Shown: positions 1 through 9,766 of the stretch, in pieces | Numbering within the stretch: the first letter of the stretch is position 1 | Layout of the letters: each line of letters starts with the position of its first letter | Virus record (IMG/VR): IMGVR_UViG_3300028571_000085 | Location: 1 to 29,196 of that record | DNA: 29,196 nucleotides | Direction: 5' to 3' (one strand) | Source: a virus | Made by a program: the position numbers and the translations under genes | Notes under the pieces: model-generated | What the model saw: the letters and a program-made list of their open reading frames with translations, nothing else | Told to the model about the DNA's origin: nothing | Databases searched by the model: none

Positions 1-1
1 A

Positions 2-868
2 TTATTTTTAGCTAACGCAGAGAATCTATCTCAAAACTATAGTATTGAATGTTACCCCGTATCTCAAGACTGGGTAATGGGAACAGGTAAATTTCTAGAT
101 AACCCTATAACAGATAATGGAGTATGTTGGACAAACACAGGTCCAGGGGATGCATCACCTACATGGAATCCTGCCGTAGGAACAATGCAGTATCTGTTTA
201 CAACAGGGGGAGGAACATGGAACACTTCATATAAATCAACTCAAAGTTTCGACTATACTCTAGATAAGGACATAAACATAAATGTAACGAGTGCTGTATT
301 ACAGCTGTTTACCGGATCAATAAGTAATTACGGATTTATAATAAAACACTCGGGATCAGTAGAACTAAATACAGGATCATATATCGATCTTAAATTCTTT
401 TCCGCAGACACACATACAATATATCCACCATGCCTTGAATATAAATGGAACGACTTTTCATTTAATACAGGAAGCAATACAAATGGATTTATCACTAGTG
501 ATAATTTCGTTATTAATGTAGGTAATAATTTAGGAGAATTTAAAAGAGATACGAAATATAATTTTAATATTAAAGCTAGAGATAAATTTCCTACCAGACA
601 ATTTACAACATCATCAGTATACCTAAACTGGAAATACCTACCTACATCATCATACTGGGCTATTCAGGATTATAAAACAACAGAAATGATAGTTGATTTT
701 GATGATATATATACTAAAATAAGTGCAAATAGTAACGGAAACTATTTTACAGTATATATGAATGGGCTACAGCCGGAAAGAACATATAAATTACTGGTTA
801 AGGCCGATATAAGTGGTAGTGAAGAAGTGGTTGTAGATAATAATATCCTATTTAAAATAGTAAGATAA
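2..868 (+). CDS. Virion structural protein, 5'-truncated by window edge
   Basis: The frame is open from base 2, so the ATG at 77 is probably internal: the 25 codons before it read as good protein (ending YPVSQDWV) and run smoothly into MGTGKFLDNPITDNGV. At least 289 residues are visible. The protein is rich in Ser, Thr, Asn and aromatic residues, with alternating beta-strand-like patterns, and has no signal peptide or catalytic motif that I recognise. The YPVSQ-W-MGTG-DNPIT segment resembles a conserved segment I recall from phage virion proteins, but I cannot name a family. The stop overlaps the next start (TAATG at 866-870), so translation is probably coupled to the next gene. A tail or baseplate role is inferred from the neighbouring genes. 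Confidence 0.75.
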   Translation, partial: LFLANAENLSQNYSIECYPVSQDWVMGTGKFLDNPITDNGVCWTNTGPGDASPTWNPAVGTMQYLFTTGGGTWNTSYKSTQSFDYTLDKDININVTSAVLQLFTGSISNYGFIIKHSGSVELNTGSYIDLKFFSADTHTIYPPCLEYKWNDFSFNTGSNTNGFITSDNFVINVGNNLGEFKRDTKYNFNIKARDKFPTRQFTTSSVYLNWKYLPTSSYWAIQDYKTTEMIVDFDDIYTKISANSNGNYFTVYMNGLQPERTYKLLVKADISGSEEVVVDNNILFKIVR

Positions 869-1209
869 TGTCACAAGAGATAAATCTATATAAAGAAGTA
901 TACGGTCAGAATACATATAAAAGAGTAGTTGATACACAGTTTACTCAACTAGTACAAGCCACTACTGATCAAATAGAAGAAGACGATACTGTAGAGAGAT
1001 TTTTTGAATTATATGAACAGTTATTCTTTCAAATACCGCTTACTGGAGAAATAAATTCACATGAATATTTAGTAAACAGAAGCTCAGAATATCTAGGGGG
1101 ATCAGTTATAACAGATAATGAAAAAGCTTTAATTCAAGAAATTAATAGTTTAAGGCAGCAGTTATTAGAAGCAAATACCAATTTAATAGAGATAAGTAAG
1201 CTAGGATAA
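868..1209 (+). CDS. Small virion-associated protein with C-terminal coiled coil
   Basis: A 113-residue acidic protein between two structural genes, joined to both by 1-base TAATG overlaps, which suggests coupled translation in a fixed ratio. The first part (about residues 1-75) has no motif I recognise. The last 30 residues (EKALIQEINSLRQQLLEANT) show heptad-spaced Leu and Ile and should form a coiled coil. This would suit a trimeric tail or baseplate connector, or a chaperone for the very large protein encoded next. The function is inferred from position only. Confidence 0.7.
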   Translation: MSQEINLYKEVYGQNTYKRVVDTQFTQLVQATTDQIEEDDTVERFFELYEQLFFQIPLTGEINSHEYLVNRSSEYLGGSVITDNEKALIQEINSLRQQLLEANTNLIEISKLG

Positions 1210-4200
1210 TGGAAATAATAAATGTAAATTATTTAGGCTCTAACCCTGAATTTCAAGAATACAATAATAAAGACATTTCTTTAATTAATTATAATGTTAT
1301 ATCAAGAAATTTTGGAAATGGAGATGATTATATAGAATATTTTATATATGACCTAAACAATAATTTACTTACATCTAATTATAATGTAACAACATACTCG
1401 ATAAAGAACGCTGATGTAGTTCTTAACGAAAGTAATATTCTTGTCCTAAACCCAGATCAAGATGTTATTAATGAAGGATTTGATAGAGGAGCAGTAAATA
1501 TAACCTATAATTTCTTTAGAAAATTATTTAACAGCAGTGAACTTAGTAAGTTCTGGATAGGAGATATATCTAACGACAGAACAGAATTAAGAATATTTAG
1601 ACAAGATCTATCTAATGACGAACTAGAGGCACTATTTAACGAATACAACCTGTATTCATCTACTAAAACATATTATCCGGACTTCTATTTAAATTTCGGC
1701 GATAATAAAACTATAATAGGAGTTAATATAGCATATGCATTAGTTGACAATCAAGCAAGTATATTAATTAAACTATACGAGCAACTGCCCGATATATTCA
1801 CCGAAAAGGATACATTATGGCTGGTAGACAAGCTAAGCGAACCTGCTACATATAATATCGATATACAAGTTCCTGCTGAGCAGATTATTAATACTAATAC
1901 TCTAAGAGGACCTAATTACGATATTGAAATCACTGAAAAAGTGGGTCAAACTATAGGATATACATCTTTAAATTCCCTATTTAGTAATTCACTATCATCA
2001 TCATATAGACAGTTAAAAAGTTTAGTAGACGAAAAAGGATACGATATTAATGTCGAATATACTGATTTTAGTAAATTTATACACTTCTCATCTGCAGTTG
2101 AAAGAATTACTAATTTTGCATATAAAATACAATTAATTGAAAGCTACAACTCAGATATATTATCCCTTAATACAGTATTAGGAAATACCGGAACCATATC
2201 TAGCAGTGTTTCCCTACTACAGAATAAAATAGATGATATAGTAGAAAAATTTGACGGATATGAATATTACCTATATTTCAACTCAGGATCCGAAGTATGG
2301 CCTAAATCATCCAGTAATAAACCATATACACTTTATTCATATACAAGCAGTCAGGCTATTAATTGGCTAGGAGGAATAAATACAGTACCAACAGCAACTA
2401 CTCATAGCATATTATATTCCGGATCAGTATACGACTCCAATAATAAAGACTGGGTATTAAATACTATACCATTATATCTAAAAGAAGATCCAAACAATCA
2501 ACCATATCAGATTTTCTTAAGCATGATAGGTCAGCACTTCGATAACATATGGATTTATATAAAAGATATAACTAATAGGTATCAAGCAGATAATAGCTTA
2601 GACAAAGGGATTTCAAGGGATGAGGTAGGTGACGCTTTAAAGGATTTAGGTATTAAATTATATACCAATACCAACATATCTGACAATATATTTTATTCTC
2701 TAATAGGCACAGGTCCAACTAATAGCCTATTGCCTCCAACCGGTTCAGAATTAATAACAAGCTATGTTACTTCATCTGAAAAAACAATGCCTGCTGATGA
2801 TATTACTAGTGAATACTATAAAAGAATATATCATAATATTCCATACCTACTTAAAACCAAAGGTACTAGAACAGGACTAAAATCCCTTATTAATTGCTTT
2901 GGTATACCGGACACTATTTTACGAATCAATGAATTCGGAGGATCTGATAAACTAGAATCTACCCCAGATCAAATACAAAACGATTTTATAACATCATATT
3001 GGAACAAAGGATCACAATACGTAAAAGTACCATGGGGTCCTTCTCAATTCGCATTCCTAAGTAGTAGTTACAACAACATCGTACCCGACACTATTGAGTT
3101 TAACTTTAGAAACATTTCAGGATATCCGACATCTAGTACTTATTATACTCAATCATTATTTCAAGTAGGAACTGATCAGAACCTTCAATTTGGAGTTAAT
3201 TTACAATATAATCCATCATCCAGTATTCCAGGAGACCCCGATGAATATTACGGTAATATAAAACTATACCTTAGCGGTAGCTACGGATTCGCTACATCTA
3301 GTCTTATATCTCTTCCATTCTTTGATCCAACTCAATGGTGGAATATTATCATAAAAAGAGAAGTAGGAGGAATTGCAGGACTAAATCCCAGTATTAATAA
3401 TATTTATACTGTATCAGTAAAAAATTCATTATACAATCAAGACGGAAACGTTAATATAGGATTTACAGGATCTTCAAGCATTATAGCATCAGGATCTACT
3501 TCATCTAGCTATAACAGTTCCTGGCAAACACATTATACAGGTTCATTACTACATAACGGATATTTAGGAGGTTACGACAGTAATAACGTATTATCACCAA
3601 ATAATACAAGATATCAAGGATTATTACATGAATTTAGATACTGGATAGAACCATTATCCGAAAGTATTCAATCAATACATGCTCAAAACATTAACGCATA
3701 CCCTGGTAACGATCCATCTTCATCACAATATTCATTAATATACAGATTACCTCTAGGTGACACTAAATATTACCCTACATCAGAACAAACGATTATAACT
3801 GATTATAATTATAACGGAGGTATATTAAGAAAATATAATGTATCCGGAAGTACAATAAACTCAATACACCCGGCAATTAGCGGCACTTTTTATATTTCAT
3901 CATCCAATATAGAAGTTAGTAATGTAGGATCATTCATAAGCGCCAGTACATCTATTAGTTACGGACTATTTCAACCGACCGGATCTAAAGAATTTATATC
4001 AGAGCAGCTATATAACCTAATATCAACACCTTCTACAGGATTAAATCAAAAAGTAAATAATAAAATAAACGTTATACAGGAGCAGGAACTATCTGGAAGC
4101 TTGTTATCCAGAGATGTTACCCTTCAAATATATAACGATAATATATCAAGAAATTCATATGATATTGAAGTAGGTTTTTCACCAGCCGACCTAATATCAG

Positions 4201-6008
4201 AAGATATTGCAAATCAATTAGGATATTTTAACATTGATGAGTATATAGGGAAACCTTCAGATCAATACCAAGATATATACCAAGACTTACAGGTCTTAAG
4301 AAAGACATATTTTCAAAAATATATTAGCTCATTTAAACTATGGGATTTCGTAAGATTAATTAAATACTACGATAATTCTTTATTTAAAATGATGAAAGAT
4401 TGGGTACCTGCAAGAGCAAATCTATCTACAGGTATTATAGTTAAATCTCACATATTAGAAAGACCAAAATATAAGAGAAATGAACCAATAGCCAGCTTCA
4501 ATGAATATTCAGGATCAATAGATATGATATCCATATCAGGATCAAATCCTGAAGGTGAATACATAAATTCAGATTATATTGCTAGTATTACTACATCATT
4601 AGGATATATATCCCAGCCTAAGAATGATAAAAGAGAGCCATTTACCGGCGAATTCGGAGGATCCGAAATATATATAACAAACGGTGAATTTCTAGACTAT
4701 GAAGTATCTAATATTATAACATCACAGTCAGCCGGATTTGTGACATATTCACTTAACCCGCTATTGAATAATGTTTCATCAAGTAGAAAATCAGATAATA
4801 TATTAGATATAGATTATTCTTCAAACCCGAATATTCCGGTTAATAACGGTATAATAACCGGAGCTATAAATCAATACTATAATAGAGTACAAACATTTAA
4901 TCCGGAGCTATTAAACAGTATATACTGGCCTTTTGCTGAGGTACAGGATTCTGATTATAGTTCATTTAGATATACTAATATTAGATATAGCGGAAGTAAA
5001 ACTATAAGTAAACAATATAACGTTTATACTAGTGCATCTAGTAACTGGTCAGGAGATGATTCATACGGCAAAACCCCAGCAATCGATCACTATGTTAAAA
5101 AATTAGGACTATTCACTCAGGTAGAATCTAGCTCCATATTACCGGGAAGAAATAACGCATCTTTAATATACTTAGTAAACCAAGAAGGTGATTATGTTTC
5201 TCTAGATGAGAATAATAATAATTGGGAAGAAGTACAAAATACATTTAAAAAAGGATATTCTACTATAAATCTATTTGACACAGAAAAGTACTCTAATCAA
5301 AAAACAACTAACGGAGCTAAAAATATATTCGATAGCGGGTATTCCTATTATCCTATACTATATTTTACAGGATCAGCTAGTACTGCAAGTTTTGAAAACT
5401 CTGAAGGAAATTTAGCTTATTATGCTAAAGCTCAAAATTCCGGAAGTACTTATTTTATTAGCGGAAGCTCAGCATTAGATTTTCCGTTAATTACGTCCGG
5501 AAGTACAGTAATAGTTTCTAAATTATTCAATCAGGTAATTGAAGGAGCTGAATATTTTAGATCCGGAGGTATATCAGCAGGATCTGAAGCAACATATTCT
5601 GTGCAGGAAACAGCGGCTCACCAAATAAATACTTCCTTTGATTTTAATATATCAATATCAGATGCCGTTACTACTCCAATGACATGGAAATTAGAAGTAC
5701 TTAACGGAAATACAGTAATAGGATCTGATACCGGATCATTTAATGTTGTACCGCCTACACCGTCATTACAAGTAGTCGTAAGCAGTATTAGTAAGAATGA
5801 AATATGTACTACATACATTGCCCCTATAACTGTTTACTCTAGTACAGATTCTATAAGTGAGGGATCTACAATATACACTAGTTCAGCCAAAACACCAGGA
5901 ACAGAACTAACAGGACAATTGTTTATAATGCTGTATAGCAGCTTCCAAGATGTATTCGGTATAAGTTCATCAACAGGAGTAGTTCAATTTAACGAAGGTC
6001 AATGCTAA
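1209..6008 (+). CDS. Giant virion protein with LamG-like domain and C-terminal Cys-bounded module
   Basis: At 1599 residues this is the largest gene in the window. The N-terminal third is an unrecognised structural region. Residues about 544-578 contain YLLKTKGTRTGLKSLINCFG followed by IPDTILRINEFGG, a block I recall as conserved in large phage structural proteins. Residues about 620-835 look like a concanavalin/LamG jelly roll: TIEFNFR at the start, FFDPTQWWNIIIKRE in the middle, then GLLHEFRYW near the end. Later parts are Ser/Gly-rich (repeated SGS, GSS). The last 70 residues (about 1530-1599) start with EIC, contain VYSS-(x)7-GSTIYTSS, and end in Cys as the final residue; a related module ends the protein at 8536-9735. 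I infer a baseplate or fibre protein with carbohydrate-binding potential. Calling it an enzyme is not supported. Confidence 0.85.
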   Translation: MEIINVNYLGSNPEFQEYNNKDISLINYNVISRNFGNGDDYIEYFIYDLNNNLLTSNYNVTTYSIKNADVVLNESNILVLNPDQDVINEGFDRGAVNITYNFFRKLFNSSELSKFWIGDISNDRTELRIFRQDLSNDELEALFNEYNLYSSTKTYYPDFYLNFGDNKTIIGVNIAYALVDNQASILIKLYEQLPDIFTEKDTLWLVDKLSEPATYNIDIQVPAEQIINTNTLRGPNYDIEITEKVGQTIGYTSLNSLFSNSLSSSYRQLKSLVDEKGYDINVEYTDFSKFIHFSSAVERITNFAYKIQLIESYNSDILSLNTVLGNTGTISSSVSLLQNKIDDIVEKFDGYEYYLYFNSGSEVWPKSSSNKPYTLYSYTSSQAINWLGGINTVPTATTHSILYSGSVYDSNNKDWVLNTIPLYLKEDPNNQPYQIFLSMIGQHFDNIWIYIKDITNRYQADNSLDKGISRDEVGDALKDLGIKLYTNTNISDNIFYSLIGTGPTNSLLPPTGSELITSYVTSSEKTMPADDITSEYYKRIYHNIPYLLKTKGTRTGLKSLINCFGIPDTILRINEFGGSDKLESTPDQIQNDFITSYWNKGSQYVKVPWGPSQFAFLSSSYNNIVPDTIEFNFRNISGYPTSSTYYTQSLFQVGTDQNLQFGVNLQYNPSSSIPGDPDEYYGNIKLYLSGSYGFATSSLISLPFFDPTQWWNIIIKREVGGIAGLNPSINNIYTVSVKNSLYNQDGNVNIGFTGSSSIIASGSTSSSYNSSWQTHYTGSLLHNGYLGGYDSNNVLSPNNTRYQGLLHEFRYWIEPLSESIQSIHAQNINAYPGNDPSSSQYSLIYRLPLGDTKYYPTSEQTIITDYNYNGGILRKYNVSGSTINSIHPAISGTFYISSSNIEVSNVGSFISASTSISYGLFQPTGSKEFISEQLYNLISTPSTGLNQKVNNKINVIQEQELSGSLLSRDVTLQIYNDNISRNSYDIEVGFSPADLISEDIANQLGYFNIDEYIGKPSDQYQDIYQDLQVLRKTYFQKYISSFKLWDFVRLIKYYDNSLFKMMKDWVPARANLSTGIIVKSHILERPKYKRNEPIASFNEYSGSIDMISISGSNPEGEYINSDYIASITTSLGYISQPKNDKREPFTGEFGGSEIYITNGEFLDYEVSNIITSQSAGFVTYSLNPLLNNVSSSRKSDNILDIDYSSNPNIPVNNGIITGAINQYYNRVQTFNPELLNSIYWPFAEVQDSDYSSFRYTNIRYSGSKTISKQYNVYTSASSNWSGDDSYGKTPAIDHYVKKLGLFTQVESSSILPGRNNASLIYLVNQEGDYVSLDENNNNWEEVQNTFKKGYSTINLFDTEKYSNQKTTNGAKNIFDSGYSYYPILYFTGSASTASFENSEGNLAYYAKAQNSGSTYFISGSSALDFPLITSGSTVIVSKLFNQVIEGAEYFRSGGISAGSEATYSVQETAAHQINTSFDFNISISDAVTTPMTWKLEVLNGNTVIGSDTGSFNVVPPTPSLQVVVSSISKNEICTTYIAPITVYSSTDSISEGSTIYTSSAKTPGTELTGQLFIMLYSSFQDVFGISSSTGVVQFNEGQC

Positions 6009-6026
6009 TAATTAATATTATATAAG

Positions 6027-6773
6027 ATGCCAAATATATCATTTTCAAAAACATTTAATGTAGACATACCATCAGTAAATCTTATTCAAGGTAATAATAT
6101 TAAATTTAGATTAGTATTAGATACACCGGCTATAAATAATTTTACTGCATCATTAAGTCAAGGGAGTGCTACTATATCATCACTAGCTCCTTCAACAGGA
6201 TACTCATCAGTATTTAGTCCATATATAGATGCAGTAGCCACCTCTGGAAGTGCTTCATCTATAATATTTACTTCCGAAATAACTGACTTTTACGGAAGTA
6301 CATATCAATTCGAACCCAATCCTACCGATAATACCATACCGAGTAGTAGCCTGTATTCCACTTATGGAGATGTAGATTATCCATTCTTATTAAAACTATT
6401 CGATATATTTATTGTATATCTCTCCGACGGAACATTTGTTGAGTATAGAATCGTTGATGCTAGTATAGTTTCTAATAAATTAGAGGTAACATTAGATAAA
6501 CCTATATCTAATTTATTAAAAAATAATATAACTAATAATACATTTAAAAGGATGACATTCTTAACTAGAGTGGAAGATGAAACAAATATAATTCTTGAAT
6601 TTAAGAAAAAGAACGGTAAAACATCATATGGATTTATCATACCAGAAAACATAGACCCTGCAGTATTAAAAAATATAGATATAATATCTAAAGAAGTTCA
6701 ATCTAAATTACTTAGCAACCAACCAATAGTTCAGGTAAACAGCATTGATACATTAAATGGTGGAGATTTTTAA
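6027..6773 (+). CDS. Conserved-looking virion protein, unknown function
   Basis: 248 residues, starting 18 bases after the giant structural gene at an ATG preceded by A/T-rich sequence without a Shine-Dalgarno. The N-terminal half (about 1-120) is Ser/Thr-rich and beta-like. The middle (about 120-175: FIVYLSDGTFVEYRIVDA) looks like a small beta domain, and the C-terminal part (about 185-240) is mixed alpha/beta with KKKNGKTSYGFIIPENI. I see no catalytic motif, signal peptide or transmembrane segment. Its place in an unbroken run of structural genes suggests a tail or baseplate component; I do not recognise the family. Confidence 0.7.
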   Translation: MPNISFSKTFNVDIPSVNLIQGNNIKFRLVLDTPAINNFTASLSQGSATISSLAPSTGYSSVFSPYIDAVATSGSASSIIFTSEITDFYGSTYQFEPNPTDNTIPSSSLYSTYGDVDYPFLLKLFDIFIVYLSDGTFVEYRIVDASIVSNKLEVTLDKPISNLLKNNITNNTFKRMTFLTRVEDETNIILEFKKKNGKTSYGFIIPENIDPAVLKNIDIISKEVQSKLLSNQPIVQVNSIDTLNGGDF

Positions 6774-6809
6774 AATTATTAATATTTATTATAGACAAAA
6801 CATAAAAAT

Positions 6810-7466
6810 ATGGGATATTTAGATAATACCAGTGTAGTAGTAGACGCTATACTAACAAAAAAAGGTAGAGAATTATTATCACGAAACGATGGATCGTTCC
6901 GAATTACACAATTTTCATTGTCTGATGATGAAGTAGATTATACACTATATAATCCAAACCATCCTTCTGGCTCAGCATATTACGGTGAAGCTATAGAAGC
7001 TATGCCAGTATTAGAGGCTTTTCCTGATGATAACGAAATAATGAAATATAAGCTAATAACACTACCAAGAGGTACTGCTAAAATACCTGTGCTTGATATT
7101 GGTTATACATCTATTAGTCTTAAGCAAGGAGCTTCATTAGCAATTACCCCTCAAACATTAAACTATTTAGGTGCAACATCTACATTCGAACAATCAGGAT
7201 ATATTGCAACTATCGGTGACGTTAGGTTAATGTCATCATTTAACGGTACAGGAATTAATACAACCGAAGCTGTTTCTGCTAATTCTACTACAACTATTGG
7301 AACTAATGTAAGTAAAACAGTAATAGGTGCAACAATCAACCTAACAGCTACTACAGTCAATACATTATTCGGAACACAAACACAACTTCAAACCAATTTA
7401 ATAGTTATCGGTAGAGATTCTGGAGCTAGAATTACTATTCCTATTACAATCATTAAACAACAATAA
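6810..7466 (+). CDS. Conserved phage virion protein (MGYLDNTSVVVDAILTKKGRE type)
   Basis: 218 residues. The N-terminus, MGYLDNTSVVVDAILTKKGR followed by ELLSRNDGSFRITQFSLSDDEVDY, resembles a strongly conserved start I recall from uncharacterised structural proteins of large marine phages; I cannot assign a named function. The C-terminal half (about 110-218) is a Thr/Ile-rich beta-repeat-like region ending TIPITIIKQQ. The gene is preceded by a TATTTATTATA motif at 6783-6793 and an A-rich leader just before the ATG, so a promoter may sit in this 36-base gap. Co-linearity with the flanking genes supports a role in tail or baseplate assembly. Confidence 0.72.
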   Translation: MGYLDNTSVVVDAILTKKGRELLSRNDGSFRITQFSLSDDEVDYTLYNPNHPSGSAYYGEAIEAMPVLEAFPDDNEIMKYKLITLPRGTAKIPVLDIGYTSISLKQGASLAITPQTLNYLGATSTFEQSGYIATIGDVRLMSSFNGTGINTTEAVSANSTTTIGTNVSKTVIGATINLTATTVNTLFGTQTQLQTNLIVIGRDSGARITIPITIIKQQ

Positions 7467-7478
7467 TAGATATAAAAC

Positions 7479-8522
7479 ATGAGCTTTGTAAATATAGATC
7501 CAACAGACTTCGTAGTAAGTGCAGATTCAGTCACTGCACCAGCTTGGGGTACTAACCTACCAATATTAACACAATTTTATACGTCAAGTATTACTTCAAG
7601 TTCGCCTACATTTTATGTAGATGCATACGCATCTGGAAGTACTGACACTACTCCTCAATTTTCTATCGCTTACGGTCATCTTTCAGGATCAGGTTCAGAG
7701 TATTATAACGATTTAGTAATAGGATATAGTCCTTCTAGAACCACATATGGCCAGTACAGAACCCTAGTATACGGGGATGAAAACACTAATTTTAATTTCG
7801 GTACAGGAAATACTAATTCTAGTGATATATTAGTAATAAATGTCAATAGAAGTAAATATAAAGAAAAACTATTTCTATCAACATTTAATTTATACTTAAG
7901 CGGATCATCAGGCAGTGTTCAATTAACCAATAATAGCGTAACATCTACAGTAGTTAACTTTTTAGATTGCGGTAGGGTATATGATATCGTGAGCGGAAGC
8001 AACGGGTCGCCAACAACATCTACACCTGTTTCATCATCAAGCGTCTTAGCCGGATATACTCCTTCCGGATCATACGGATTATACTTGCCGGACGTAGGTC
8101 TAATCGTAGTAAATCCAAGAGCACTTGCATTACCATTCGTATCTGGAGGTATAGGATTAGCAATGGGTACATCTGCTAACACCAATCAAGCAAACTATTT
8201 AAAACTATATCAAGCTATTAAAGTAGGAGCTAATCCGGTTCTTAACACAGGATTCCAGCTCAATAGTGAAGAAACAATATCATCAGATTTTATATTTGTT
8301 AGGGTAAGAAATAGTGATTATAATTACAGCACAAATCCGTCTATGATTAGCGGCAGCGGGGAATTAGTATATCCGACATTAATTAATAATCCGCAAACAT
8401 ATATTACAACAGTAGGATTATATAATGATAATAACGATCTTTTAGCTGTTGCTAAGCTATCAAAACCATTAGTAAAAGATTTTACAAAAGAAGCATTAGT
8501 TAGAGTTAAGTTAAATTGGTAA
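7479..8522 (+). CDS. Two-domain virion protein, unsplit paralogue of the next two genes
   Basis: 347 residues in two parts. Domain A (about 1-255) contains KYKEKLFLSTFNLYLSGSSG and, later, LPDVGLIVVNPRAL. The same pattern occurs in the following gene ([19 protein letters not shown], then [12 protein letters not shown]). Domain B (about 258-347) contains GFQLNSEETI, then NPSMISGSG, YITTVGLYNDNNDLLAVAKL and ends in alternating hydrophobics. It matches nearly the whole protein encoded at 9767-10051 (NPSAVSGSSG, YVTSVGLYSPANELLVIGKL). This gene therefore appears to be the fused A+B form of what downstream are two genes. A tail or fibre-base role is inferred from context. No enzyme motif is visible. 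Confidence 0.78.
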   Translation: MSFVNIDPTDFVVSADSVTAPAWGTNLPILTQFYTSSITSSSPTFYVDAYASGSTDTTPQFSIAYGHLSGSGSEYYNDLVIGYSPSRTTYGQYRTLVYGDENTNFNFGTGNTNSSDILVINVNRSKYKEKLFLSTFNLYLSGSSGSVQLTNNSVTSTVVNFLDCGRVYDIVSGSNGSPTTSTPVSSSSVLAGYTPSGSYGLYLPDVGLIVVNPRALALPFVSGGIGLAMGTSANTNQANYLKLYQAIKVGANPVLNTGFQLNSEETISSDFIFVRVRNSDYNYSTNPSMISGSGELVYPTLINNPQTYITTVGLYNDNNDLLAVAKLSKPLVKDFTKEALVRVKLNW

Positions 8523-8535
8523 ATCGTAATGAACA

Positions 8536-9735
8536 ATGAGTTCTGCAGTAAAATCAATAAGATCTTCAGATATAAGTACAGTTCCTTATAGAGTAAATAA
8601 ACAATTTACTTTTGAAAGTAGTTCATTTTCACAAAATGGAATTATTGGTTATTTAGGATATCTTGAAACAGGATCTGCATTAGATCAATTAGATGAACAT
8701 CAGCTAATATACTACTCAATAAGGCAGTTATATTATGGAGGTGAAATAACTAGCTCCATATTAATAGATAATACAAGCGGGTCACACTATGATAATTACC
8801 AGCAATCTACAGCTGCATCAGGAACGTTTGAATACGAAATAAAAAACTTTCCAACAGAAAATAGATCTGAAATAAGAGCATTATCTATTCCGCAATCATT
8901 ATACGGTGAAAAATTAAAGCCAAGTACTTTTATATTACAGGATAATACTGGCAGTTATTACATAGTAGATGACAGTAACGGTAACTTATTCGATATTATA
9001 AGCTTACCTAATCCATATGTTGTTAACGGTGAAATTCAATCAAATTATTTTGAAAATGTAAACATTAATGCGCTACCGAAAGTAGGAAATGTATTTTACG
9101 CACATGGTATTGCTGTTATAACAAATCAAAATTATCTAAACATATTTCCAAAAGATTGTACACTAACAGGAGGAGTTGTATATCTCATTCCTACACCTAC
9201 ACCTACTCCAACACCAACAGCAACACCAACACCAACACCAACACCAACACCAACACCAACACCAACTGCAACTGCAACTCCGGTACCTCCTACAGCAACA
9301 CCAACACCAACTGCAACTCCGGTACCTCCTACAGCAACACCAACACCAACTGCAACACCAACACCAACACCAACTGCAACACCAACACCAACTGCAACAC
9401 CAACACCAACTGCAACACCAACACCAACTCCAACTGCTTATCAATATGGGTTATATGGTTATGCTGATAGTGCAGGAGAAGCTTGTAGTCAAACAGGAAC
9501 TTATGTACAATTTGGCCCTCCTCAATTACAGGTATTTTCAACATCTGCTACACCTAGTGGTGTAACAATATTTTATAATGATAATACAATTCCACCAAAT
9601 AATCCATATGTTCTTTCTGGAACTCCAGATGGTAAATATATATTATTTTCACTAGCATCTGATATCCCACCTGTTTATTATTTTGGATATTATAATAGAA
9701 CAACTGGTGCTATAACTTCAGTTAATGCTTGTTAA
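8536..9735 (+). CDS. Modular virion protein: domain A, Thr-Pro linker, Cys-bounded tip module
   Basis: 399 residues. Residues 1-218 form a domain paralogous to the N-terminal part of the previous gene product. Residues 219-301 are almost entirely Thr-Pro, with some Ala and Val: an extended, rigid linker. Residues 302-399 form a compact aromatic-rich module with a Cys near its start (EACSQTG), a [17 protein letters not shown] core and Cys as the last residue. It resembles the C-terminus of the 1599-residue protein. The build (anchor domain, proline-rich stalk, exchangeable tip) suits a fibre or decoration protein that touches the host surface; that is inference. The codons of the linker and tip end in T or A more evenly than in the upstream half, compatible with insertion of foreign sequence. 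Confidence 0.82.
   Translation: MSSAVKSIRSSDISTVPYRVNKQFTFESSSFSQNGIIGYLGYLETGSALDQLDEHQLIYYSIRQLYYGGEITSSILIDNTSGSHYDNYQQSTAASGTFEYEIKNFPTENRSEIRALSIPQSLYGEKLKPSTFILQDNTGSYYIVDDSNGNLFDIISLPNPYVVNGEIQSNYFENVNINALPKVGNVFYAHGIAVITNQNYLNIFPKDCTLTGGVVYLIPTPTPTPTPTATPTPTPTPTPTPTPTATATPVPPTATPTPTATPVPPTATPTPTATPTPTPTATPTPTATPTPTATPTPTPTAYQYGLYGYADSAGEACSQTGTYVQFGPPQLQVFSTSATPSGVTIFYNDNTIPPNNPYVLSGTPDGKYILFSLASDIPPVYYFGYYNRTTGAITSVNAC
9190..9438 (+). repeat. Thr-Pro coding minisatellite (ACACCA hexamer array)
   Basis: 249 bases, all in frame, built mainly of the hexamer ACACCA (Thr-Pro) with ACTGCA/ACAGCA (Thr-Ala) variants. Inside it a 39-base block centred on CCGGTACCTCC occurs twice in tandem (CGGTACC at 9281 and again at 9320). 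All unit sizes are multiples of three, so slippage would change linker length without shifting frame. The repeat also keeps other frames open on both strands, producing spurious ORFs. Confidence 0.95.
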
Positions 9736-9766
9736 TAATATAAAATAAAAATATAATAAATAAAAT

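Noticed and set aside
77-79. ATG at 77 as the true start of the first gene
   Set aside because: The frame is open to base 2 and the upstream 25 codons read as protein that flows into a conserved-looking segment, so the gene most likely starts before the window.
9190-9438. CRISPR array at the tandem repeats
   Set aside because: The repeat is in-frame coding sequence with 6- and 39-base units and no regular unique spacers.
9156-9565. Open frames in alternative frames and on the minus strand across the Thr-Pro repeat (Asn-Thr, Gln-His and Cys-Trp repeats)
   Set aside because: They arise because a hexamer array has no stop codon in other frames; their sequences are pure repeat artefacts and the main frame continues into good flanking protein.
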